From the NCBI RefSeq assembly GCF_000760695.4, contig NZ_JHEG04000002.1:186001-250000 (forward strand): a DNA stretch of 64,000 nucleotides, given 5' to 3'. The notes under the pieces were generated by a model, which was given only the letters and a program-made list of their open reading frames with translations, ran no database searches and was not told where the DNA came from. The position numbers and the translations under genes are program-made. Origin of the DNA: Tolypothrix bouteillei VB521301 (GTDB taxonomy: Bacteria; Cyanobacteriota; Cyanobacteriia; Cyanobacteriales; Nostocaceae). Of the stretch, positions 9,196 to 17,435 are shown piece after piece (positions within the stretch are counted from its first letter, which is position 1; every line of letters begins with the position of its first letter).

Positions 9196-10998
9196 ATGTC
9201 TTTAAATGTTGAAATTTTAGAGCAAAGTTTTGAAAAAGTTAAACCACACGCTGATGAATTTGTAGCCAGTTTCTACAATAATCTTTTTCAAGCACACCCA
9301 GAGGTAAAGCCGTTATTTGCCAATACTGATATGGCAAATCAACAAAAAAAGCTGTTAAGTTCTCTGGTTCTAGTGGTAGAAAATCTCCGCAGTCCTGAAG
9401 CTTTAGGTTCAGTTCTCAATTCACTAGGAAGTAGACATATTAGCTATGGAGCTATTCCCAATTATTATGGGCTAGTGGGAGAAGCTTTGCTACTGACATT
9501 TGAACAGTATCTGGCTGAAGATTGGACTCCTGAAGTTAAACAAGCTTGGTTAGATGCCTTTACAGCTATTACTGCGTTGATGCTAAATACACCAACAGGA
9601 GTTAAATCTGAGATAGCAGCAAATTCAGAACATCAAGCACTTAAAAAACCAGTTGAGCAAAAACTAGGGGGAATTCCACAGGTAAAACCAGCCGACCAAA
9701 TCTTAACAGAAATACCAGAAGAACCTTTAGAGTTACCTGTAGAAATATTAGTAAACAGTTTTGAAAAAGTTAAACCCCAAGCCGATGAATTTGCAGCCAG
9801 CTTCTACAAAAATCTTTTTCAAGCACATCCAGAAGTGAAACCACTGTTTACTAAAACAGATATGAAAACTCAAGAGAAAAAACTGTTAAATTCTCTGGTT
9901 TTGGTGGTAGAAAATCTCCGCAATCCCGAAGCTTTAGGGACAGTTCTCAAAGCTTTAGGAGCTAGACATACTGGCTATGGTACCATTCCCAAATATTATA
10001 AACCAGTGGGGGAAGCTTTACTGTTGACTTTTGAGCAGTATCTCCAACAAAATTGGACTCCTGAAGTCAAAAAAGCTTGGCTAGACGCTTATAGAGTAAT
10101 TACTGCGTTGATGTTAAAAGGTGCGGGGGAAGAATCTGCACCTAAAGTTGTAGAACAACCTACAAATGTAGCAAAACCTGTCCCATCCGAACAACCTGCA
10201 ACTTGGCAATTTCATACCAAAAGATCGGAACTGTCATTCAGCAAATTCAAGCAAATTCCTCATAAACTGATGGATGCTTTCTGGATAGCACCAACATGGT
10301 TAATCGCTATAGTTTCAGCAGTTCTTTTTGCAGTAGTTGTTGTAATTGTTGATGATAATTCTGTGTTGGGAGAGGTTTTGGGTGCGGCTGACACTGTCAG
10401 TTTGGTGGTGGCGCTAGTTCTATTCATTAAAGAAACTCCAGATCGCCGCAAACAATTTCACTACCAAGCTTGGGGTACAGTTGATGCAGCACATGGGGTG
10501 AAAGTTAGCTATGCCAGAATTTTAGCACTTCAAGATTTGAATGAAGATGGTGTTTCCCTCAGAGGACTAGATGCTCCTGGTGCGGAGTTAGTAGATATTA
10601 ATCTCTCCCATGCTAATTTGAGTAATGCTAATTTAATGACAAGTGATTTGACTAATGCCAATCTCCACTCTGCCAATTTAGATAATGCTAATCTCTGTGA
10701 GGCTAAACTTAGTGGTGCTAATCTAAGTCATGCAAAACTCGGTTTTACTCGCTTGAGTCGAGCTAATCTCAATAGTGCCAAGCTGAATGATGCTAATTTA
10801 ATTTGTGCAGATTTGAGTCATGCCAACCTAAGTGGTGCTAATTTGAAAAATGCAAGTTTGAGTGGTGCTAATTTGCAAGGAGCTTACTTAGGTAGTGCCA
10901 ATCTCAAAAATGCTAAAGTGAGCGAAGCTGAACTCAGTGGTGCTTTTCTAGAAGGTGCAATTATGCCTGATGGTTCAAAATATCGCTCTCAAAATTAA
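9196..10998 (+). CDS. Tandem globin - membrane - pentapeptide-repeat fusion protein
   Basis: A 600-residue fusion. Globin domain 1 is ~1-132 and globin domain 2 ~181-308. Each has B10 Tyr (FYNNLF, FYKNLF), CD1 Phe (PLF), and the proximal His (His81 in SRHISYG; His258 in ARHTGYG). A Pro/Glu-rich linker leads to two membrane helices at ~365-386 and ~393-411, followed by pentapeptide repeats from ~455 to 590 (A(N/D)L pattern such as ANLSNANL), which form a right-handed quadrilateral beta-helix. There is no reductase or cyclase output. It could be a membrane-anchored O2/NO sensor or store with a protein-interaction spine. The ATG at 9196 follows taaggaaataaat, a good ribosome site. Confidence 0.92.
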   Translation: MSLNVEILEQSFEKVKPHADEFVASFYNNLFQAHPEVKPLFANTDMANQQKKLLSSLVLVVENLRSPEALGSVLNSLGSRHISYGAIPNYYGLVGEALLLTFEQYLAEDWTPEVKQAWLDAFTAITALMLNTPTGVKSEIAANSEHQALKKPVEQKLGGIPQVKPADQILTEIPEEPLELPVEILVNSFEKVKPQADEFAASFYKNLFQAHPEVKPLFTKTDMKTQEKKLLNSLVLVVENLRNPEALGTVLKALGARHTGYGTIPKYYKPVGEALLLTFEQYLQQNWTPEVKKAWLDAYRVITALMLKGAGEESAPKVVEQPTNVAKPVPSEQPATWQFHTKRSELSFSKFKQIPHKLMDAFWIAPTWLIAIVSAVLFAVVVVIVDDNSVLGEVLGAADTVSLVVALVLFIKETPDRRKQFHYQAWGTVDAAHGVKVSYARILALQDLNEDGVSLRGLDAPGAELVDINLSHANLSNANLMTSDLTNANLHSANLDNANLCEAKLSGANLSHAKLGFTRLSRANLNSAKLNDANLICADLSHANLSGANLKNASLSGANLQGAYLGSANLKNAKVSEAELSGAFLEGAIMPDGSKYRSQN

Positions 10999-11147
10999 GC
11001 CCAGTACAGTTAGCGCTTACGCTATCGCTACAACCTACATTCCGCACCTGAGTATACAAGGTTGTTGAGACCGTGGTAAGTAGCTTTGTAGAGATTGTAC
11101 GAATACAAATTCCACACCTTAATTACTGAAATAAGTATAAAAAATTG

Positions 11148-11345
11148 CCAGGAATGATAGAGATTCAAAAAGCAGTAACGGCTTTCGACTAACTGCGCGA
11201 TCGCGTTAAAGAAAATCGCAGTTTTTTTGAAGCAGCTACTGCATCACTTTTAAAACGAGTGCAAATATTGCTGGAAAGAGGAGTTCCCAACAGATGGAAT
11301 GGCGTGCGGGTATTTACCGATAATGAAAACGAATATACTTATCTT
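11148..11345 (+). pseudogene. Chimeric fossil: MCP fragment fused to cyclase 3' end
   Basis: Bases ~11148-11255 align without gaps to 15441-15548 inside the methyl-accepting chemotaxis gene (MIEIQKAVTAFD, stop, LRDRVKENRSFFEAATASLL). From ~11256 the sequence instead aligns to 22823-22916, the last codons of the REC-cyclase gene and its 3' flank (RVQILLERGVPNRWNGVRVF). The switch falls at a short shared word (tttagaa in both parents). The reading frame is kept across the junction, but an in-frame TAA replaces a CAA codon. It is a relic of a second or duplicated copy of the downstream operon from which ~7.3 kb was lost. Confidence 0.88.
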
Positions 11346-11417
11346 ATTGTAATTTTATGCAACAATATAAACTGTGTGTGCCAAGCTTAAATGTCAAATA
11401 TACTACCAGGAAAAATA

Positions 11418-12605
11418 ATGAGACAACTGACAGCACCGATATACTTCTACTGCGACCCAAGAGAAGGCGTTCCAGAGGGCAATAAGTTACAGCATTGTTT
11501 GGTTTGTCTGGCAGAAGGCTTTAGAGAATTAGGTATACCTTTTTTTTCTAATGTAAATTATTGGCAGGAGTCCCCAGAACAAAGATATCTGATTCGTCAC
11601 AATCCAGACATTACCCCAAATGATTGTTCTGTAGTTATACTCTCAAATAATTGGTACACTGTTAATCTTCCTTTACCAAGAAATTTGTTTCATCCCAGTC
11701 GAAAGTATTTAACTGTTTATATAGATACAGAAGATGGCGATCGCACTTATATCGACCGACCCGAATTTAAGCAGTTTGACTTCATTTTGAGAAATCACTT
11801 TAACAAACATTTCCATTATGGCGATAATTTTTACCCTTGGCCTTTCGGACTCACTTATCGGATATTGCGAGAGTTAGAGCAAGTCCCTAACTTTCAAGAT
11901 AGAAATAAACACCTACTCATCAATTACAGACATTGGCAAACCAATACCCATTCTGTCAGGCAAATGACTGGTAGCCAGGTGATTCCGCATCTTGCAAAAA
12001 TATTGCCCATTTACAACTATATTGATAGTGAAAAGCCTGTAGATGATTATAACTATCATCATTGGAAACAATCAGGCGGACGCCATTACCCAAGTTACTA
12101 CGAGCGCCTGAAAAATTCAGCTGCATGTGCAGCCTTTGGAGGTTTTTTTATACCCACTTGGTTTAAGCACCCTGGGAGTTTCGCCAGTCGGATTGGAAAG
12201 CGTGTTTTTACTGAGTTGAAATTAAAGTCCAACACAGCCGTACAATGGGATAGCTGGCGATTTTGGGAATCATTAGCAGCAGGATGCGTAACTCTTCACA
12301 TAGATTTTGAGAAATACGGTTTTGCTCTCCCTACAATGCCAAAGAACTGGCAACATTACATCGGGATAGACTTAGATAATGTACAAGAAGCTGTAGATAG
12401 AATAGCAGCACAACCGGAAATTCTTGAAGAAATCGGCACGGCGGGGAGACGTTGGGCATTAGAACACTATAGCCCTGTCCCGATGGCGATCGCCTTTCTC
12501 AAAACAATTGGGTATCACGATCTGCAATGTGCAAGTACATCCAACAACGGACAAGGCTCTTTGAAATCGAGCCGTACTACTAGTGGTCTGTCAACCCAGA
12601 ATTGA
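11418..12605 (+). CDS. Glycosyltransferase-like protein
   Basis: A 395-residue cytosolic protein. The C-terminal half carries WDSWRFWESLAAGCVTLHID and PKNWQHYIGID, then ILEEIGTAGRRWALEHYSP, the pattern of retaining GT-B glycosyltransferases in which a conserved acidic E plus small residues (ESLAAGC) bind the sugar nucleotide. The N-terminal half (YFYCDPREGVPEGNKLQHC, VVILSNNWY) looks like the acceptor domain. The substrate is unknown. I favour the ATG at 11418 (MRQLTAPIYFY), 8 bases after AGGA, over the in-frame ATG at 11391. It stands alone between a pseudogene and a hairpin. Confidence 0.65.
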   Translation: MRQLTAPIYFYCDPREGVPEGNKLQHCLVCLAEGFRELGIPFFSNVNYWQESPEQRYLIRHNPDITPNDCSVVILSNNWYTVNLPLPRNLFHPSRKYLTVYIDTEDGDRTYIDRPEFKQFDFILRNHFNKHFHYGDNFYPWPFGLTYRILRELEQVPNFQDRNKHLLINYRHWQTNTHSVRQMTGSQVIPHLAKILPIYNYIDSEKPVDDYNYHHWKQSGGRHYPSYYERLKNSAACAAFGGFFIPTWFKHPGSFASRIGKRVFTELKLKSNTAVQWDSWRFWESLAAGCVTLHIDFEKYGFALPTMPKNWQHYIGIDLDNVQEAVDRIAAQPEILEEIGTAGRRWALEHYSPVPMAIAFLKTIGYHDLQCASTSNNGQGSLKSSRTTSGLSTQN

Positions 12606-12622
12606 CAGGTGGTTGTTGGGTG

Positions 12623-12647
12623 CTTGGTGCAGCTTTGCTGCACCAAG
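12623..12647 (+). terminator. Perfect 11-bp hairpin after the glycosyltransferase gene
   Basis: cttggtgcagc at 12623-12633 pairs exactly with gctgcaccaag at 12637-12647 over a ttt loop, 18 bases after the stop codon. No T-run follows, so it may be a factor-assisted terminator or a 3'-stabilising hairpin rather than a classic intrinsic terminator. Confidence 0.6.
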
Positions 12648-12803
12648 GCTTATGACAGTTGCGTAAGTCCTGTAAACTTAACAAAATTTTAAACTAGCAG
12701 TTGCGATCTTGCACCTTGGTAGGGGAACAATATGGCAGGCAACAGCTTGTGACTTTCAAAGCTGGCTGTCACCAGACAAGTCCTCTATAAAGCTGAAGGA
12801 GTT

Positions 12804-13019
12804 TTGGCGTTGACTAGATATGAACCACTCAGTATAGATTGTTTGCGATCGCAACAACATTTAGATGGAAGCATCGCTAAGTTTCCCTGTTCGTTTGCAG
12901 AAGCAGTTGCTCCGATCGAAACGTTGGTATTCCAGGAATTTAACCGCCAAATTATTAAAAATCAGCTTTACTATCACGCAAGAGAGCATATAAATACTGA
13001 TGTTATTATTACTTTTTAA
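12804..13019 (+). CDS. Short unknown ORF at the head of the chemosensory operon
   Basis: A 71-residue ORF from a TTG at 12804 with gaagga four bases upstream (12795-12800). It ends 20 bases inside the following cheW, which would give translational coupling. The sequence (MALTRYEPLSIDCLRSQQHL ... FAEAVAPIETLVFQEFNRQI) has no motif I recognise. It could be a small operon-leading protein or simply a leader that couples translation into cheW. Confidence 0.4.
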   Translation: MALTRYEPLSIDCLRSQQHLDGSIAKFPCSFAEAVAPIETLVFQEFNRQIIKNQLYYHAREHINTDVIITF

Positions 13020-13482
13020 TGTAGGAACTCATTCATATGCTATTGAAAGTTCTCATGTGGTTGAAGTGATCCCTAGAGTTGCTTATAGGGAAGTGCATCA
13101 CGTACCAAAATATGTCGCTGGTTTATTTAATTATCGAGGAACCATTGTACCTGTTATTGATTTGTGCCACTTGATTCGAGGAACACCAAGTCAAACACAT
13201 TTAAGTACCCGTGTGATTGTTGTTAGTTATCCTGGTAAAAATAACCTATTGCAGTACATTGGTTTGATGGCAGAACGAGTTGTCAAAACTCTGAACAAGT
13301 CAAAAACGGAGTTTGTTTCCTCAGGGTTGCTAGCACATGAAGTTCCATATTTGGGGGAAATGATTATGGACGAAAAAGGAATGATTCAGCATATTCATCT
13401 AGCTCGTTTATTTACGAATTTACAACAAATCAATTTGTTAGAACCAAAAGAGGGAAAAACAAATGACGTTAACAGCTATTGA
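13000..13482 (+). CDS. cheW: CheW coupling protein, WspB-like
   Basis: A 160-residue CheW-domain protein that would link chemoreceptors to the CheA kinase. Diagnostic residues are FNVGTHSYAIE near the start, VVEVIPR, and the core VAGLFNYRGTIVPVIDLCHL. It begins the operon cheW-cheR-MCP-cheW-cheA-cheB-cyclase and overlaps the next gene by 20 bases, implying coupled translation. The position next to a TPR-carrying CheR matches wspB-wspC of the Wsp system. Confidence 0.9.
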   Translation: MLLLLFNVGTHSYAIESSHVVEVIPRVAYREVHHVPKYVAGLFNYRGTIVPVIDLCHLIRGTPSQTHLSTRVIVVSYPGKNNLLQYIGLMAERVVKTLNKSKTEFVSSGLLAHEVPYLGEMIMDEKGMIQHIHLARLFTNLQQINLLEPKEGKTNDVNSY

Positions 13483-14743
13483 AACCCTTTTGAGTCAAAG
13501 AATTGGAATAGATGCTAGTATAATAGGCTCTCGCAAAATTTCTAAAGTAGTGGATAAGCGCCTTTCTGCTTGCGGGCTATCTAATATAGAAACTTATCTC
13601 AAGCTTCTACAAACCTCTCCACAGGAATTTGAAGAACTCGTGGAACAAATCGTTGTTCCAGAAACCTGGTTTTTTCGCGATCGCAAATCCTTTGATTTTC
13701 TCATCAATTTTGTTCGCTCTGAATGGTTACCCAAATTCTGTCATACCAAACTTCGTGTTTTGAGTGTACCCTGCTCGAGTGGTGAAGAACCTTACTCAAT
13801 CGCTATTGCTTTGATGGAAGCGGGATTACGCACAGATCGGTTTAGCATTGATGCTATTGATATTAGCAAACATGCGATCGCCAAAGCACAGCAAGCAATT
13901 TATAGCAAAAATTCATTCCGTGGTGAAGAATTTGTTGAACGCAATCGCTATTTTCAACAAACAGCCGAGGGCTTTGAAGTTCTACCATCTATTCGCAGTC
14001 AAGTCACTTTTCGACAGAGCAATATTTTGAGTGCATTTTCTGTTATTCAAGCCAAGTATAATGTCATCTTTTGCCGCAATTTATTAATTTATCTTAAACC
14101 ATCTACCTGCACTCAAGTCCTCAATCTTGTCGAACGACTGTTACTCCCTAACGGGTTGCTTTTTGTTGGCTCTTCGGAAACTGGAAAAATCAAGAGCGAT
14201 CGCTTTACACCCATTCGCCAGTCTTTTACCTTTGCCTACTGTAAGGTTGAGAGTAGCCAATTGCCAATACAAAAAATAGAATTAAAAAAAGACAAACACA
14301 TACAACTTAATAAGTTCAATCAAAAGCCAATCCGACACTTGTCTTCTTGTCTCAAGAAAACACCCACCGCTTCTACCATTAGTTACACTAAAACACAATC
14401 CACTATTCATCAACCGAATATTACGCAACCTCATGAAAATCTTCACATAGCTAAAAAATTAGCTGATGAAGGACAAGTGGAAGTAGCAATTCATTATTGC
14501 AAACAGTATCTCGAGAGCGAGCAAACTAGTGCGGAAGCTCATGTTTTATTGGGTACACTATACCAGGCAAAAACTGAGTACAATCAGGCGGAACGGTGTT
14601 TCCAAAAAGCTCTTTATCTCAATCCAAACTGTTATGAAGCATTGATGCAGCTTGCTCTCCTAAAAGAATATCGCGGAGATCTAGTGAGTGCATCAATTCT
14701 TCAGCAACGAATCCAAAAGTTAAGGATAGGGATTAAGGAGTAG
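13463..14743 (+). CDS. cheR: CheR-type receptor methyltransferase with C-terminal TPRs, WspC-like
   Basis: A 426-residue SAM-dependent glutamate methyltransferase for chemoreceptors. The N-terminal helical domain is ~1-70; the SAM-binding domain has VPETWFFRDRKSF, LSVPCSSGEEPYSIA (motif I), IDAIDIS, and FCRNLLIYL (motif IV). A low-complexity linker (~270-325) leads to tetratricopeptide repeats at ~330-420 (ADEGQVEVAIHYCKQYLE, AEAHVLLGTLYQAKTEYNQA). A CheR with C-terminal TPRs is the WspC arrangement. It adapts the MCP encoded just downstream. Confidence 0.93.
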   Translation: MTLTAIETLLSQRIGIDASIIGSRKISKVVDKRLSACGLSNIETYLKLLQTSPQEFEELVEQIVVPETWFFRDRKSFDFLINFVRSEWLPKFCHTKLRVLSVPCSSGEEPYSIAIALMEAGLRTDRFSIDAIDISKHAIAKAQQAIYSKNSFRGEEFVERNRYFQQTAEGFEVLPSIRSQVTFRQSNILSAFSVIQAKYNVIFCRNLLIYLKPSTCTQVLNLVERLLLPNGLLFVGSSETGKIKSDRFTPIRQSFTFAYCKVESSQLPIQKIELKKDKHIQLNKFNQKPIRHLSSCLKKTPTASTISYTKTQSTIHQPNITQPHENLHIAKKLADEGQVEVAIHYCKQYLESEQTSAEAHVLLGTLYQAKTEYNQAERCFQKALYLNPNCYEALMQLALLKEYRGDLVSASILQQRIQKLRIGIKE

Positions 14744-14943
14744 GGATTAGGAGCTAGAGGGTAAGTCACAGTCATTCCTTGTCATACCATTTTGGATTGA
14801 AAAAGTTGTACTTAGATTGAATTTTACCAAATAGTCCGTCTCACTCTTTTCCAATTGGTATCAACACCTTTTCTCTGACTTTTACTTCCCTACCACCTAT
14901 CTCATACCCCCTAAACGTTATCTTCTACCCTCAACCTCCTAAT

Positions 14944-16701
14944 ATGTTAAGCAATACATTTAAAAATCAATCCTTGCAAGGTCGAATCATGACCTCCTTC
15001 ATTTTGATGGGTATATTAATTCTCATTGTAGCTGTGGTAGGCTTGTTTGCCACATTTCGTCTGAGTAGCAATATTAATACATTAAGTAATAACAGTTTAC
15101 CCAGTATAGTTGGATTGTGGAAAGTCAATGAAGGTCAAACGCAAATAGAATCCTCAGAAAGAGCTTTATTAATTCCAGGACAAACATTACAAGAACGGCA
15201 AACTGAATTGGAAAGAATCAAAAATGCTTGGAAACAAATTAATGAGGGCTTTAAGCAATACGAAGAGACACCTCGAAGTGAAGAAGAAGATAGAAACTAT
15301 AAGAAATTGTTAGACAACTGGGATAAATGGAAAAACAACCATGAGGAATTTCTCAGAATTGAACGACAGTTTGAAAGTATGGAAATTCTCAATCCTTATG
15401 CTAAAGAAATGGAACTTTGGCGTCAAGGAAAAGGAACTTCACCAGAAATGACAGAAATTCAAAAAGCAGTGACGGCTTTCGACCAAATGCGCGAGCGCGT
15501 AAAAGGAAATCGCAATTCTTTTGAAGCAGCCACTACATCACTTTTAGAATCAATCAGAATTAATGAGGACACGGCTTCAAAAGCTGATAAATCGTCTGAA
15601 GATGATATCAGCCAATCACGATTCGCAACCATTATTGCCATATTGATTGGACCTGCGATCGCTATCTTCTTTGGCAAATATTTCAGCAATATCATTGCCA
15701 AACCTTTGGGAGCTAAGATTGCAGGAGTTGTGGATGTTGCTCAAAGAATATCAGGTGGCGATCTCACCACACAAATTCAACTTTCCGAACAAGAAGACGA
15801 GATTGGCAAGCTGCAAAGAGCTTTTCACACCATGAGTAAAGACTTGAACGCTCTGATTCGTCGCGTTCAACAATCAGGGGTACAAATTACAACCTCTACA
15901 ACTCAAATTGCTGCTTCTGGAAAAGAATTGGAGGCTACAGTTGCAGAACAACTCGCATCAACCAAAGAAGTCACAACAACAGCTCGTGAAATTGCTGTCA
16001 CCTCTAAAGGACTTGTGAAAACAATGGAGCAAGTTGCAGATATGGCTCAAGCCACTGCGATCGCAGCGAGTGATAGCCAAGATGAACTTGCAGAGATGGA
16101 AAGCGTGATGCGACAGCTTGCAGAAGCAACCACCTCCATTACTTCAAAGCTGGGCATCATGAATAAAAAAGCTGGTAACATTAATAACGTTGTCGTTACC
16201 ATCACCAAAGTTGCCGACCAGACCAGCATTCTATCTTTGAATGCAGCCATTGAAGCAGAAAAAGCAGGAGAATACGGAGCAGGCTTTGCTGTCGTAGCAC
16301 GAGAAATCCGACGCCTTGCCAATCAAACTGCAGTCGCCACTTTAGAAATCGAGCAGATTGTCAAAGATATGCAATCAGCTGTAGCTGGTGGAGTGATGGA
16401 AATGGATAAATTCAACAATTCTGTCAGCAGTAGTGTTGACCGGATTGGCAAGATTAGCAACCAGATTGGTGCAGTCATTCATCAAGTGCAGAGTTTACCT
16501 CCCCAGTTTGAACAAGTCAGTCAAAGCGTAGAAGAACAATCTTTTGGGGCGCACCAAATTAGCGAAGCCATGGCGCAATTGACAGAAGCATCCCATCAAA
16601 CAGTAGATGCTTTACGCGAAACCAATAGCGCCTTAGAGCAATTAGATGATGCCGCCCAAGCATTACGAGGAGAAATTTCTCGCTTTAAAGTACAAAGTTA
16701 G
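14944..16701 (+). CDS. Methyl-accepting chemotaxis protein, WspA-like
   Basis: A 585-residue transmembrane chemoreceptor. TM1 is at ~15-38, an all-helical four-helix-bundle-type sensor domain spans ~40-220, TM2 is at ~225-250, then a HAMP domain (~253-305: KPLGAKIAGVVDVAQRISGG) and the cytoplasmic signalling coil with its hairpin tip (NAAIEAEKAGEYGAGFAVVA). The ligand is unknown. It lies 200 bp behind cheR and 8 bp before the second cheW. A fragment of a paralogous copy lies at 11148-11255. Confidence 0.95.
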   Translation: MLSNTFKNQSLQGRIMTSFILMGILILIVAVVGLFATFRLSSNINTLSNNSLPSIVGLWKVNEGQTQIESSERALLIPGQTLQERQTELERIKNAWKQINEGFKQYEETPRSEEEDRNYKKLLDNWDKWKNNHEEFLRIERQFESMEILNPYAKEMELWRQGKGTSPEMTEIQKAVTAFDQMRERVKGNRNSFEAATTSLLESIRINEDTASKADKSSEDDISQSRFATIIAILIGPAIAIFFGKYFSNIIAKPLGAKIAGVVDVAQRISGGDLTTQIQLSEQEDEIGKLQRAFHTMSKDLNALIRRVQQSGVQITTSTTQIAASGKELEATVAEQLASTKEVTTTAREIAVTSKGLVKTMEQVADMAQATAIAASDSQDELAEMESVMRQLAEATTSITSKLGIMNKKAGNINNVVVTITKVADQTSILSLNAAIEAEKAGEYGAGFAVVAREIRRLANQTAVATLEIEQIVKDMQSAVAGGVMEMDKFNNSVSSSVDRIGKISNQIGAVIHQVQSLPPQFEQVSQSVEEQSFGAHQISEAMAQLTEASHQTVDALRETNSALEQLDDAAQALRGEISRFKVQS

Positions 16702-16709
16702 GGGTCTGT

Positions 16710-17381
16710 ATGTTAAATGATTGCTGGAATCAAATTGGAGTCATGGGCGATCGCTCCTGTAGCGAATTAAAAACCGTAATTCACTGCCATGACTGTCCTG
16801 TTTACGCCGCCGTAGGCGATAGTTTGCTAGAACGAGATCCCCCACTCAACTACATGGATGAGTGGATGAATATTCTCTCAGAAACACCCGTTGATGAAGA
16901 AACCGAAAGCAATGAAGCGATTATCAGGACAGAGGAAGCCATTTCCATCGTCATCTTTCGACTTGCTCGGGAGCGATTGGCTTTTCCAGTGGTCATTTTG
17001 CAAGAAGTGACTCATCCATGCGTGATTCAACCTCTACCCCACCGGAGCAACGAGTTATTTTTAGGATTGGTGAACATTCGTGGGGAAACATTACTTTGTG
17101 CTTCTCTCAGTTACCTGCTGAATCTGCAAACAACAGAAGAAACTTCTCACGATATCAAACGAATGATCGTAGCAGGACAAGGGAACGACAAATGGGTTTT
17201 TCCAGTTGATGAAGTTCATGGAATTTACCGCTTTCACTCTCAGGAGTTACGGGATGCTCCCGTTGTGATTACTAAAGCTACTCAAGGTTATACCAAAGGA
17301 ATCATTCATTGGCAGGGAGAAAAAGTGAATTATCTGGACTCTGAATTGTTGTTTTACACTCTCAATCACAAAATTTTGTAG
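16710..17381 (+). CDS. cheW: CheW with N-terminal cysteine cluster, WspD-like
   Basis: A 223-residue protein. Residues ~1-35 hold a Cys/His cluster (DCWNQIGVMGDRSCSEL followed by IHCHDCPVYAAVG, with CxxC at the end), and residues ~70-220 are a CheW domain (LFLGLVNIRGETLLCASLSY, WVFPVDEVHGIYRF). From memory this N-terminal pattern is that of WspD, the second CheW of Wsp systems; the cysteines could bind a metal. The gene begins 8 bp after the MCP stop. Confidence 0.9.
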   Translation: MLNDCWNQIGVMGDRSCSELKTVIHCHDCPVYAAVGDSLLERDPPLNYMDEWMNILSETPVDEETESNEAIIRTEEAISIVIFRLARERLAFPVVILQEVTHPCVIQPLPHRSNELFLGLVNIRGETLLCASLSYLLNLQTTEETSHDIKRMIVAGQGNDKWVFPVDEVHGIYRFHSQELRDAPVVITKATQGYTKGIIHWQGEKVNYLDSELLFYTLNHKIL

Positions 17382-17435
17382 CGGTGAGGGATTAGGAGGT
17401 AGGGAATAATTATTAACTAACAATTAATTCGATCT

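Noticed and set aside
9196..10998. Apparent loss of the proximal haem histidine in both globin domains (PNYY and PKYY instead of PEHY)
   Set aside because: Alignment with E. coli Hmp and Vitreoscilla Hb places the proximal His in the preceding KHxSxG segment, which is conserved in all three domains; the differing residue is not the ligand.
15459..15701. Minus-strand 80-codon ORF inside the MCP gene
   Set aside because: Shadow of the receptor's helical coding pattern.
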